From assembly GCA_942486035.1 (NCBI GenBank), contig CALNXK010000167.1:111001-175000 (forward strand): DNA of 64,000 nucleotides. Reading direction: 5' to 3'. Below, piece after piece: positions 1 to 11,300 of this stretch. Origin of the DNA: Porites lobata. Its lineage: Eukaryota; Cnidaria; Anthozoa; Scleractinia; Poritidae. The notes under the pieces are model-generated. The model was not told where the DNA came from. It saw only the letters and a list, made by a program, of their open reading frames with translations, and ran no database searches. Within the stretch, counting starts at the first letter, position 1. Every line of letters begins with the position of its first letter. The translations under genes were made by a program, and so were the position numbers.

Positions 1-121
1 AGGGGGCAGAGAAGTCGAAAACACCCCAACGAAAACTTTCACATGTGGATGTGACAAGGAGATGGCGTCACAGTACAACTTGTACATTCGATGTTACGAG
101 AACAAATAATTTTCGACAAAC

Positions 122-347
122 CTTCCCTCTTGGACTCCTCGTTGACAATGTCTGTCTTGTTTGTGGCCGACTTCGTATCTTTAGCGGGTTGCTTTACAGC
201 CTTCTTATCCTGTTTCTTCGCCTTGTCTTTCTTCGCAGACTCCTCTTTCTTCTCCTGCTTTTGCAGGAATTCCTCTGGATCTTCTTCGTCCAAATTTAAC
301 GCACCAAAGCGATTATTCACTCCTATGCTATATTCCACGACGTCCAT
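122..347 (-). CDS. First coding exon of SERBP1/HABP4-like mRNA-binding protein (partial)
   Basis: The reading frame from the ATG at 347 starts MDVVEYSIGVNNRFGALN and continues into DEEDPEEFLQ, followed by a long Lys/Glu-rich stretch. This is the layout of the N-terminus of SERBP1/HABP4 (Stm1-related) proteins: a short NRF box, an acidic DP segment, then a charged disordered region. Those proteins bind mRNA and idle ribosomes in the cytoplasm. The exon ends after 75 codons plus 2 nt at a GTTTGT donor (complement at 116-121), so the rest of the gene is outside the window to the left. The frame is open upstream to an ATG at 452, but that extension (35 residues) lacks family resemblance, so 347 is preferred. 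The donor GTTTGT is not the consensus, though the same hexamer is used at 20079. Family assignment rests on motif recognition only. Confidence 0.68.
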
Positions 348-600
348 TTTGAATGGATGGAATGGAAAAAGCACAGATGATGGAAGATTGTGCTGCAAAC
401 TCTTCCCTGCCAGAAACTCAGCAGATTTCACTCCTCGAAGGTCAGGCTCCACGCGCGATGCATGCTTGGAGGGAACTTGGCGGGTGAAGCCCGCATTGCT
501 TCTTGGGATGTTTCCATTTTGTTTTCGTAATTTTCGTTGGGTTTTGATTGGTTTGGTTTTTCCGGCTTCTACAAGAAGTGACAGCTGTCTTTTATAAGTC
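348..600 (-). promoter_or_regulatory. 5' leader/promoter region of the SERBP1-like gene
   Basis: This is sequence immediately upstream of the predicted start codon. It contains no further exon that I can recognise. The transcription start cannot be fixed by eye, and no TATA box is convincing. Confidence 0.3.
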
Positions 601-3585
601 TCATCCTTTTATTTTCAAGCTACTTTCTTTTTTTTTTCAGTTCCTCCTTTATTCAAATTTACCGCATTGTCAAGATTCTACTTGTTTGTGCAATTACTTC
701 TCTCCTGAATATTTGGTCTTCATTAGGACTCATTAAGGAGCTGCCCTTGGGTTTTTGATTATCACTCTAACCGTATATCTTTAATTTTCGCGATAGCAAA
801 TGACGCAGTAAGGTGAGAGGATGATACGGTTCGCTGACATTTGTAATGTAACCCCTTCCTCTATCTTTCAAGCCATGTAATTTTTTAGTTCATACCTAGA
901 CTACGGGCATCCACCTGCAAAACTACTCAACGAATAACCCATGCGCGTGAGCCGCGATAAACGAGGGCGTAAGCCTGAGGCTTCGTCCTTATTCCTTATT
1001 GTGACGTCGCGCTGGCTGGTATAAGAACTAGACAGATTTTGAGAGAAAAAGCGGACTACAAGCAGAAGAGTGAAGAAAATTATTGAAAAATTTGGGGACT
1101 TCTGCATGATCCCGACTTTAACCAACGAGTCGGTAGCTAGCACGAAGCACTTATCTCGTCTCTCCGAACTAACAAATTAATTTTGGGAAGATATAAACCA
1201 GAAAAACACCCTAAAATCGCCTTTCAGAGCTCCTAGATTATCCATGTTTTCAGGTCAGAGCTTGCCCCAGGCCCCCTGAAAGGTTCATAGTAGTTCGGAG
1301 TTGGCACATTTATTACTTCTTAACAAGCAAATTGCAACAATGCCAAAGCTTTTGCCATTTGAGCATCCTTTCAATTTCATTTGTTACTTTTTAAAGTAAA
1401 AGAGGACGTTTTGATCCATCGAAAGCGCAATAAAAACAACCAATGCACGAACGTTAAATGGAATTCCTGAAATGACGTCATAAGGAGCCAGTCGTCGCGC
1501 GGGTGGTCAGCAGGGCTGTGCTTTTGAAATGCTGGGTTACCACTTGGCCACCTTTTCTCTTGGATGACCTTGGTTTTTACATAAAAGTAATAAGCTGGGT
1601 ACCCTGGATTTCAAAGGTTTAGAGTACTGGGTAACCTGTGAACAACCACCCCATCTACTCAAATAAAAAGTCTTTCTTCCCGACTTAGTTTGAGGGTAAG
1701 GGGGCGGCTTTACACAGGCCAAGCATTGGGCTTCCGACAACTTTTCTTTGCCTTGAGACATTCTTGCAGGAATTGGATCTACAGTTTCTTCACCTTACTA
1801 AACGAGAAAGTTATTGCGGGCCCGAAAGAAAAGAAACCTCAACCTTGTTGAGTGGCGGGGGCGCTTAGCGGAGGGCGGCACTGATTAATATTCCAGCAGT
1901 GCTCTATTCGAAGACTGCGGTTGGTCCAAGAATAAGGAAGGCCTTTGGGAGAAGATACAGTAACTATTTCAGGACACAAAGTGACTCAATTTAGGTTACT
2001 CTTTACTGGTTTTTGAAACGCCTGAGTCGTTTGAGACATACAGCCAAGAAACGTTTAAAAAAATATACTCTTTAGTAGGTTCTGCTATAAGAGGCAAAGA
2101 GTAATATATTCATGACCTCGCGGATAACTAGTAAATAGCTTGAGATGAAGTATGCAAAAAAGAACTCTAAAATTATTTCTACCCAACCATTCAATACAAT
2201 AAAACGTTTCGCTCTTTGAAGAAGAGTTTTGTGAGGTATGCAGAAAAGAGCAATAGCCTTAGTTCTTTCTTCACGTGGTTAAAACTGGAATCCCAATCTC
2301 GGCAGAGATTTGCATAGCCTCCACTTCAAGCTAAAGACAGCTTATTCGCGAGATCACAGACTCGGATCTACAGAAAGGAATTTATCTCTTCTACTACGAT
2401 ATAATCTTTTCCAAGCACATCATCTCATCAACTCTATTATTCAGCTCTCTTTTGAGTTTTATATATAAATCTGATAATTCCATTCAAAAATAGACCAAAC
2501 TTCTGACCATGTCTGTATAAAAAAATATATTTAAGGCGACGGCTCCTTTCGCGGAGATTTTCTGTTTCTTTTCAAAGCAAATTTAAGAAGACTGATATCA
2601 CTGGTTATATGTTAAGAGTTTCGAATGTGGCTACAGACATTTCGCGGCCGTCTTGTTCTTGCATCGCTTAGCTTTGTGATTGGCTCAAAATCTCGCGCCA
2701 CTTTTTGACAAATCAGGGATCAATTTAATGGTAACTTACAAGTGTAGCCATTGTTTTAGAGTCTGAAAACAATAGCTATCCTTGTAAATTACACTTGTAA
2801 AAGTTTTATTAACCTGACCCCAGACTTGCTAACACGGGTTTGTCAACGGCTAATTTAAATTCGTTCATTTTTTTTGTTATTTGCCAGAGCAATAACTTTG
2901 TTTTTTCCACACGTAAATGAAAAATTGCTCTTTTTGTTAAGTTTCGAAAGTCGAAAGAAAAACAACGGAATTTAATCCTTCAGCCAGTCAGAGTAAAGTC
3001 AGACATTCTGATGGTCAAAACGAACTTGAAGTGCACGAAACAGACCAAAACGCGGGAAACATGCGCGCGAACAAGTCCCGATCTGTTTACGGTCTTACTC
3101 CTCATAGGTTAAAAAAGTGGCGTGAGACCATTTAGCCAATCCATGAGTGACAGTGTTTCTTTCACTAAAAAGAAGACGGCTAATGTCTGTTAAGAGTAAA
3201 TAAATATGTAAATATGTCTGATGCTGTCTCACAGTTAATTGCTTAGCCATATGAAATAAGCGAGGTAGCTAGGAATACGAAGAAGAATCAAACAAGCAAA
3301 AAAGACTCAAGTAAGCCATTACTTTAACACAATGAGCTCTCAGCTTTGTCCAAACTCGACTTTCGAAAACAACAACACTCGACCTTTACCTTCCGATTAG
3401 ACCCTCTGACTTTTTGTACAATTTTAACTTTAATAATTTTTCTATCTTCGCGCTATTTTTTGGCAAGACGCGACGAGTTATCAAGTTCTAGTTAAGTTAC
3501 TAGTTTTTTAAGTTATATCAAGTTTACTGACAAAGCTCCTTCCAATGCCACTTACACAGAAACAACAACATCGACGAAGTAACGA
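601..3585. other. Intergenic region and 3' UTR of the RhoGAP gene
   Basis: No coding exon is supported here. The right part must hold the 3' UTR of the ARHGAP29-like gene, which ends at 3586 on the minus strand. A TTTATT (AATAAA on the minus strand) near 2805 is a possible polyadenylation signal. Short imperfect inverted repeats occur around 2730-2800. A 74-codon minus-strand frame at 1537-1761 shows no domain or splice context and is not called. Confidence 0.4.
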
Positions 3586-5369
3586 TCACACGAACTGTGG
3601 CTCTCGTTCTTCATCGTTGCTAACATCGGGAAAAGGAGAACGGCCGACATTCGTCCGACTGCTTCTCGGGCTCGAGTTCGGGCTTTTTCGTGGTCTGTGC
3701 CTATCATTCATTTCTTCATGATCAAGAGGAATATCTATTTCTCTCGGAGACAAAGTATCCTTTTCGCCATCATGTAAATCGAGTTTCAGAGCGTCTCTTT
3801 TCTCAAGATTGTCTGGAACCAAGCTTCGTGGATGATCAGATTTACCTGACTGATCTCTTCTTTCACGGCGCCGAGGCTCAGCTTGTTTTTCCTGTTCAAC
3901 TGGTTTTGTTTTCTCCGCACTGTTTCCATCCATGTTGTCATTCAACCGTCTCCTTGGTAACTTGGGGCTACCGCTGAGCGGACTTTTCGCACCGAAAGTG
4001 CTGCTTTTATCGTCACTGTTATTCAACAATTTCCTCGACAACTTAGGGCTGCCATTGGAAGAACCAGAGCCACTACCAGAATCACTTCTCGGTTTTCTCA
4101 CTCCCATGTCGCCAACACGTTTATAAAGCCCTCGTTCCTTCTGCTCGAACATTTCCTTCCGAGAAGACACTGGATTCGGGTTAAAAAGTTCGGACGCCGA
4201 CTGTTTCCGACCAGAGTCGACTTTTCCGGGAAGGTTATTCTGGTATTGCTGGAGGCGATCTCTAACAGAGATCCGTGTAGTATAAGCTGACCTAGTCATG
4301 GGTTTGGCTTCAGATCTTTTCTCGTCACTTCCGCCCACCTTTTCTGCACTCGGGGATTCAGCTCTATCCGGGACTTTAGTATCTGTCGAAGATTGTGACG
4401 TGGAGCAATCCGGGGTGGACGCTCTCCGCTCCTGTAGTGCAGTCATAACAGGTACGATAAGCTCACGTGATCCCACCTTCGGCGCGTCTTCGGGCGATGG
4501 ACTTTCCGATGGTGCGCAGTCTCTCTTTTCTACCGTAGGAGATCGTGCAGGTTTTACCGAAACTGGTGGAGGTTGTTGCTTTCTGGGAGACAGCGTATTT
4601 ATCGTTGATTCTATTAACGGAGATTGTATAGGAGCATGTGTCTCTTCACAAAGAGTATCTTTGTGGTCAACCCCATCTTCTGCGGGTGGAGGTACTTCAG
4701 AAATGTCAATACGTGTTATAGCAGCATCGTCCTCGACCGTTTCCCTTTCCTCGTCGCTTATACTGCCTTTTTCGAACGAAACGAGATCGTCAGTTAATAA
4801 ACTATCGTCAGGGCTAACAGAAGAGTCCACGTCTTTTGAAGCCAGCACGAAGGGTGCTTCCTCCTCGATAGAGTACGGATCTTTATTAAGATTCGTATCG
4901 CTTAAAGAAGACTTCATACCTATCGGGAAGAAACCTGTATCCAAAACATCGACGCGTTGAACACGACCAGGTAGATCTGAATTTCTTTTCAATAATCCCA
5001 ACGTTCTAGGACGAGGTCGCGCGGCGTCAGCATCGCTCGAAAATGTACGAACTCGAGAATCTGGAGACTCGGACTGAATATCAGCAAGTCTCGGGTCTTT
5101 GTCGGGCTTTCCGATGCTTTCCGAATTATCCACTTTGCCCAGTTTAACCGTATCGGACAGATCTGGTAACAACGAATCAGAATCAGGGAAGTCCGAAATG
5201 ACGCTCGGCGCGACAGAATGTGACGACGATCTCCGAGACATCAAGTCCGCCAAATCACTAGGTACGTTAGCTTTGTCGTCGACGGCTAAATTTTCGTTTG
5301 AAGAGCGCGGCGAACTTATTCGCCGAGATGGATCAAGGTCATCATCTGGAGTGCGTGAACCACTCGTTC
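3586..5369 (-). CDS. ARHGAP29: RhoGAP gene last exon: about 594-residue disordered tail ending in PQFV
   Basis: One 1784-nt exon encodes about a third of the protein (residues 1144-1737). It is rich in Ser, Pro, Asp, Arg and Lys, with repeated short motifs such as GSPKLSRKLL/GSPKLPRRRL (around 3950-4060), and has no recognisable fold. The last residues are REPQFV followed by the stop at 3586, a C-terminal hydrophobic motif typical of PDZ ligands. From memory, vertebrate ARHGAP29 (PARG1) ends in the same way and binds a PDZ domain of the phosphatase PTPN13. The plus strand also has long open frames here (for example 4298-4960), which are composition shadows. Confidence 0.88.
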
Positions 5370-8300
5370 CTATAAAGAGAAAAAAAAATTAAAAAATAAT
5401 AATCTATTCTCAAATAGACTTTATTACAACGCCCGCCATCTTTGCTCGTATGTAAGAATACAAGCGATAAAAACATTTTTAATTCGTCTCTCAGAGGGAA
5501 AAAAAATGATGACAGTTGCAAAAACAAAACAATTGCGGTCCGGTTTATATTTTTCTTCCATATGGGGAGACTATTTTGAGTCAAGAAAATTACATAAGCC
5601 AGATTCGAGTTTCAAGTTCAACACTGCAGGAGAATGGGTACAAGTCATTCAGAGCAATGATCCCAGAAATCTTTGCGCCGTCCCTTGGACCCATTCTCCC
5701 TGAAATTTATGGGGTGAGGAATTTGAGAAAAGAACTCCTCAAATCCCCCTACCTCCCCTCCCATAGCGCTGCCTCTTACCTTGAGTAGTATCATCCTCGT
5801 ATTCGTCTTCTATATCGGAGTCTTCTTGTCGTACCACGGGTATCGATGATTCATGGGGCAATAGGAATTCGGGAATAGTATATCGAGCGCGTTCATTCTG
5901 CGGAGAAAAGATACAGAGATCGGTACTCATCTCAGTATTTTGCCACCAGCCAATCTCTCTTGACTCGTAAGCAAATACAGCTCAGCCGCAAGAGAACGAA
6001 ACAATGCGTGATGTTTCTTTTTGCTCCCGCGACACGCCAGGGACTCCAAAAATATCATTCAAATGTAAAACAAGAGTATTCGAGCCTCCGGAATATTGTC
6101 AGAAGTTTCGGGGAAAAGCATCTTCCTTCCCAGCCCACCCTTCGAACGTAAAAACGGGAAGAAGGCCTGGAACAGAGGTGGGTTTGAGAGACATGTCTTT
6201 CGTTACCAGGACACAAGACCATTCTGCCACATATAACAAGTTACTGTCAGGAGCATATATGCATTAACTCACCACATCATTTCTGTTGTTGGACTTGGCC
6301 AGCAGATCAAAGAACTCGGATCCGAAACCAAGGCCACTTCCGCTGCACAAAAGATGCAAAAATAACCAAATAAACGAGACTGACATCGGAAAAAAGAAGG
6401 AAAACGCAATAGTAGAGACAAAAAAGATACTTACTGGGTCAGTTCAATAAAACTTTTACAAGTGTTCAAAGTAGACAGACTGCTAATTATCTTAGTTGCT
6501 AAAAGATATCTACGTGTCGCAACTGTTCATCAGTAGGATGCCTAAAATGCGTGCAATTCCACAATTGGTTTCGGCTCCATTAAATCCTATACCAATTGCA
6601 GAACATTTTAGGAGGAGCCACCCACCATGTGAGCACAGTCACGGACAATGTATAAGTGAGGAAAATAACGCAAAGTAAAATTAAGACGTTAATACACGAA
6701 CTAAATGTACACGTCAATTAAATAAATAAACAAATAATGCGCGCGCTCAAAATAAAATTGTACGCGCACACGTACCGAGAGACATCTGAAATACAACACT
6801 ATGCAGTAAATAAGTAATGTAAGGATACGATGGTGCAATTCAAGCCTGGATTGCTAACGAATAGGTATAAATATTGAGATAGTGAAATAATAGCCACACT
6901 GTTAAATTTTACTGGCAAAGTTTTAATAAACTGACCCAGATTTCCGATAAAACTGTCTACAACTGAAAAGAACAAGTAAAAGAATAGCGCGAACAGAGGA
7001 GAAATATAGGTTCAGGTTGTTTATTGATTGGAAGATCCATGCAAATCTACTGTCTCCGGCTATTGAAACGTTGGATAGGGCTATCCACCAGATAAGTATT
7101 GAGGAAACCAATTGCATTATCTACTGGACAGGGATTTTTCCAGTGGGCAGCACTATCCACCTTCTCAAAAACTGGGGCCTGGTCATTTCTAAGTTTGGCG
7201 GGAGATTACGCCGGTGCAGTTGTGTCGAAATGCAGTATGGGGCTGTTTTGGGGGCAAGTTTAAACCCAGGTTCCCTCGCAATCTTGAAACAGCCAATAAG
7301 AGAAGAGATAGCGTCTCTAAAACAGTCCCATAGCGCAATTTGGCACAACACCGACCCAGTTTCACACGCGACCTCAAAATGACAATAACCGGAAGTGAAT
7401 CTGCAGAAAATAGATGACAGACCTGAGAAGAAGCTTGTGGCCGGATAGCGAGCTGCAAGGAAGACAAGACAAATATTTAACTTTGGAAACTTACGTTGAC
7501 GGTGAAGGTGACTTCGGCGGCTCTAAAGATGAATCAGGGACATTTACCGATCTACAAGAAAAGAACGAGCACGTAATCAGTACAATTATACCTCATTACT
7601 TGCAAAAAGATTGCGTTACGACAAAAGACCACGTAAAAAGAAAAGAATGCGTGACGTACACGAGAGACGCATGCGTTGTACTTACACTGGCCGTCTGTGG
7701 TGGTGACGTAGATGAACAGGTGGAGAGATTTCCGTGGGAGACTGGGAAGTGGTTGTGTCTGGAGTGTTGATGTAGCTACACGAATGTAAATAACGCATGC
7801 CTCATTAACACATGACAGTTACAAGTATCAAGTCAAATTCATTTTCAGTGTATTTCCTCCATCCGCCCAACTTCGCTTTAGGATATGAAATAGAGTTTAA
7901 GCACCCGTAAGGAGGTCACTTTCGCGGTTCCAATAGGCCATTTCCGAGTTCCAAAAACTCTCACTCTCAAAACAAGGCTAAGTGCGAAACTTTTGTTGTG
8001 AAAATGGGTTTTATTTGCATCATAATTAAAAATCATTTTCATATCAATGGCTTCGCACTTAGCCTCGCTTTGAAGGTGAGATTTTTTGGAACTCGGAAAT
8101 GGCCTATTATTTTGAATGGGGAAAGTCAAAAGGTTTTTTTTTTTTGGCTTTCAGGTGTTCAATTTCTCCTTTTTTCAAATTATTTTGGACGGAGATGGGG
8201 CTACGAGCAGGAATCGCAAATGGAAAACTAGTTCCCAGGTCTCTTTTTTCCTCCCTGGGAACGAGGGCGCGCACATGGAGGCTCGACTGTATGCCGATCC

Positions 8301-11300
8301 TGTAAACACATCGATTCAAAATGGCGACAAGAAAAAAAAAGTGGAGAGAGCTGCCAAAATAGTTGACACCATATATGTAGTTAACCCTTTAAACCCTAAG
8401 ATCAAAATTTGAATTCTCATGTGTTCCCCTATTCATTTCCTACAGAAGCAGTGGGGAGAAATTGATAAAGTATCAAGCAACTTCATCTTATGTGATCATG
8501 TCCGTAATTCTCATGACCACTCTGTTTTACAAAGCATTGATATTACAAGGAGAAATTTGATGCTGATCACTCTTAGGGCTTAAAGGGTTAAGTGATACAA
8601 GATTGATAAGTAAAAAGAAACGGACCACGTAACAGCCATGTACATAAAATCATCCTGACCCCGGTTGTTTATCCACCGGATAAATCTCTATCCACTGGAT
8701 AGCGCAATTGGTTTTTCTCATACTTATCCAATGAACAGTGATTTATCCGGTGAGTAGCGCTGCCCAGCTTTGTGTCTCATTATATTCATATATACTTGTA
8801 ATTTGATATGGAAGTTCGGATTTGAAGCATTTTTAGGCTGAATGACAAGGTTAAACCTTACCTTGCCTCATCTTCTGCCTCGTAACTTTCATCTGGGTTA
8901 ACACCTGGTAAAATGATCAAGGAAAAGTAAATTTTCTAAATGGTTGCAACGACAAATGATTTCCATAGTTCCTATGCGCACTGCTCTGTTTCAGCTGAAT
9001 AACGGCGCGCGCGCAAGTTTGCATACGTGACGACGTGTTTATTTCCATTTTTTTCGTGTGCGCCCTTTCATTATTAGTAGATGTTCACTCAAAGGGCTTA
9101 GCAATGGTTAGAACTGGCCGGCTAGACCAGTCCACTTTTCCAGAGAATTCCTTTATTAAACCGATCCTGTTTCTAATTCAATGTCCCGTACATAACTGTG
9201 CTCACATTGTGGGTGGCTACTCCTAAAATGTTCTACAATTAACTGAGCCGGAACCAATTGTGGAATTGCACCCATTTTAGGAAACCTACTATTGAACAGT
9301 TACTCAAACTTAGAATAGATAGAGTATTTGCAGGGGCAACACTTTTCAGAGTCTGTCCGTATAAAAGTCATATTATTTCAAAAACACGAAAAACAGACAA
9401 GCCTTTATGCAACAATAACAAGATAAACAACGACATTACCACTAGATCGAACGCTTTGAATGGCAAACAAATTGCCTTCTCTGTCGGTCTTGGGAGGAGT
9501 GAATTTCTGTCAACAAGAAAGAAAATAAGAAGTAAGTAGAATCCGCTTTTTCACAATAGTGGGGTAGGGAAATGCTTGTCTCCCTGTCATTATTCGAACC
9601 AATGAACTCTCACAACACCAGTCGGGCGGGAATTCTGCACCGAGAAGTAGGGTGTGTCTTCGTATGCAAGAATTTACGCTTCATGGAGGATCAAGAGAGG
9701 CACAACTGTGTCTCGCAATGACTTCTGGGATCATTGCTGGCGACACGCCGGTCACGTCAGCTATTAGAGAGATTATGATTGACGTATAAGTGAATTTGTA
9801 CCACGTGACCAAGTTTCCCCCTTAATTGTCGTTTATTGTTTATTACCTCTACTCAAAAATAAGTCGTTTCAAGCCGGTTTTATCCCTAAGAATTGTTCTG
9901 GACAGTTTTTATCTGCTTATTTTCTATTCCGAGAAATTCTCAACTTGAATCTCACGTTTGCCGTAAACGTGACTCTTAATCTCTCCATTGGCTAATTTTT
10001 TTTCCCTGTCCATTGTAACAGTCCCAGAAGTCTTTGCGAAAGTGCACTCAGCCCAGTCTCCTTCTCGTCGCTAAAGTGGCGAGTGTGGGTTGAGTTTGTT
10101 TTTGGTTCTCTGCCTTGTTGCTGGGCTGCCTGTGGCAAGCCCAGTCATAATTACTGTATTCGGTCGTCTACGTAGAAAAACGAACACCCGGGGGTTGGGT
10201 TCTGCGGTTTCCCCCTCTCCTTAAGAAACCAACATTTTAAAATTCCAATTCTAACCGGAATGGATTTCACAATGAATCAAACAATGTCCTGCAAAGTCAG
10301 TATTCTGCATCCAAGTCAGCCCAACAGAAAAAAAAATTCACAGAACATACCTCGACCGGCGTTTCGCGAGATGATGATTCGTCCGTTTCTGGAAGGTCAA
10401 AGACCTAGGGAATATAAACACAAACTTTAGCCAAGTTTTCTGACACCAAGTTGTGATACCCAAGGCAAACATACAAAGAATTCAGTAAAGATTAAAAAGA
10501 GCCCAAACTCCAAATGGTCTGTGGTTAATGCTCCAAGCATGACCCTACAAAGTTGTTTTGTGATCCACAACCCCACATGTCTGTCTGTCCAGCGGAAGTA
10601 AAACGAAACAGTGTATGCAGTGCTTTCAGGCATATCGACATACACTTGGTGAAAACAGACTAGAGTGTTTCCTTGTCTGTGAAAAAAATTGCTCAGCTAA
10701 ACGTCTGAGCATCTTTGTCTCATTTGGGGGGCACCCTCTTGCATGAATGCACCGTCGGAAATCCCACAAAGCCGCGGCCTGTTAAGAACATTGTGATTTT
10801 CAAATAAGATTCCGGAAGAGTAAGATTGGGAACCATATTACCTCCCATCCCCGCCCTCAGGCGCAATAAAACAACTAAGCACGATCCCCGCGGACTCTCG
10901 AATGTAGCGATTTAACTCGCACCGAGAAAAAGGGGAGGGGAGGGCGAATAGTTTAAGTCTCTGTTACTGCTGTTAGTAACTTTCAGAGGTTTAGGACTAA
11001 ATGTGATAACACTTACCTCAGGACTAGCGATTAACAGTTCCACGAGGCGAGTTTGATGAGGCATCTCTACAAGCGTGGAAAGAGTGGAGGTTGCTTCATT
11101 TTCACTGCAAGAGATTTAAGAGGAAAGGACTCCATTAGCCAAACATCACATTTTCCATGCTGCTGTTATTCTAAGCCTGTTCTAGGCGTTCAGACGGTGG
11201 AGAGCGAGTTAACTCGTAATTCGTTCCGCATCATCTGAACGCCTGGAAGAGGCTACTGTTATTCTAAGCCAGTTAGAATTATTACCAATGAGAAGACTCT

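Noticed and set aside
4298..4960. 220-codon plus-strand frame.
   Set aside because: It is antisense to the large last exon of the RhoGAP gene, is Ser-rich by composition, and has no splice or start context.
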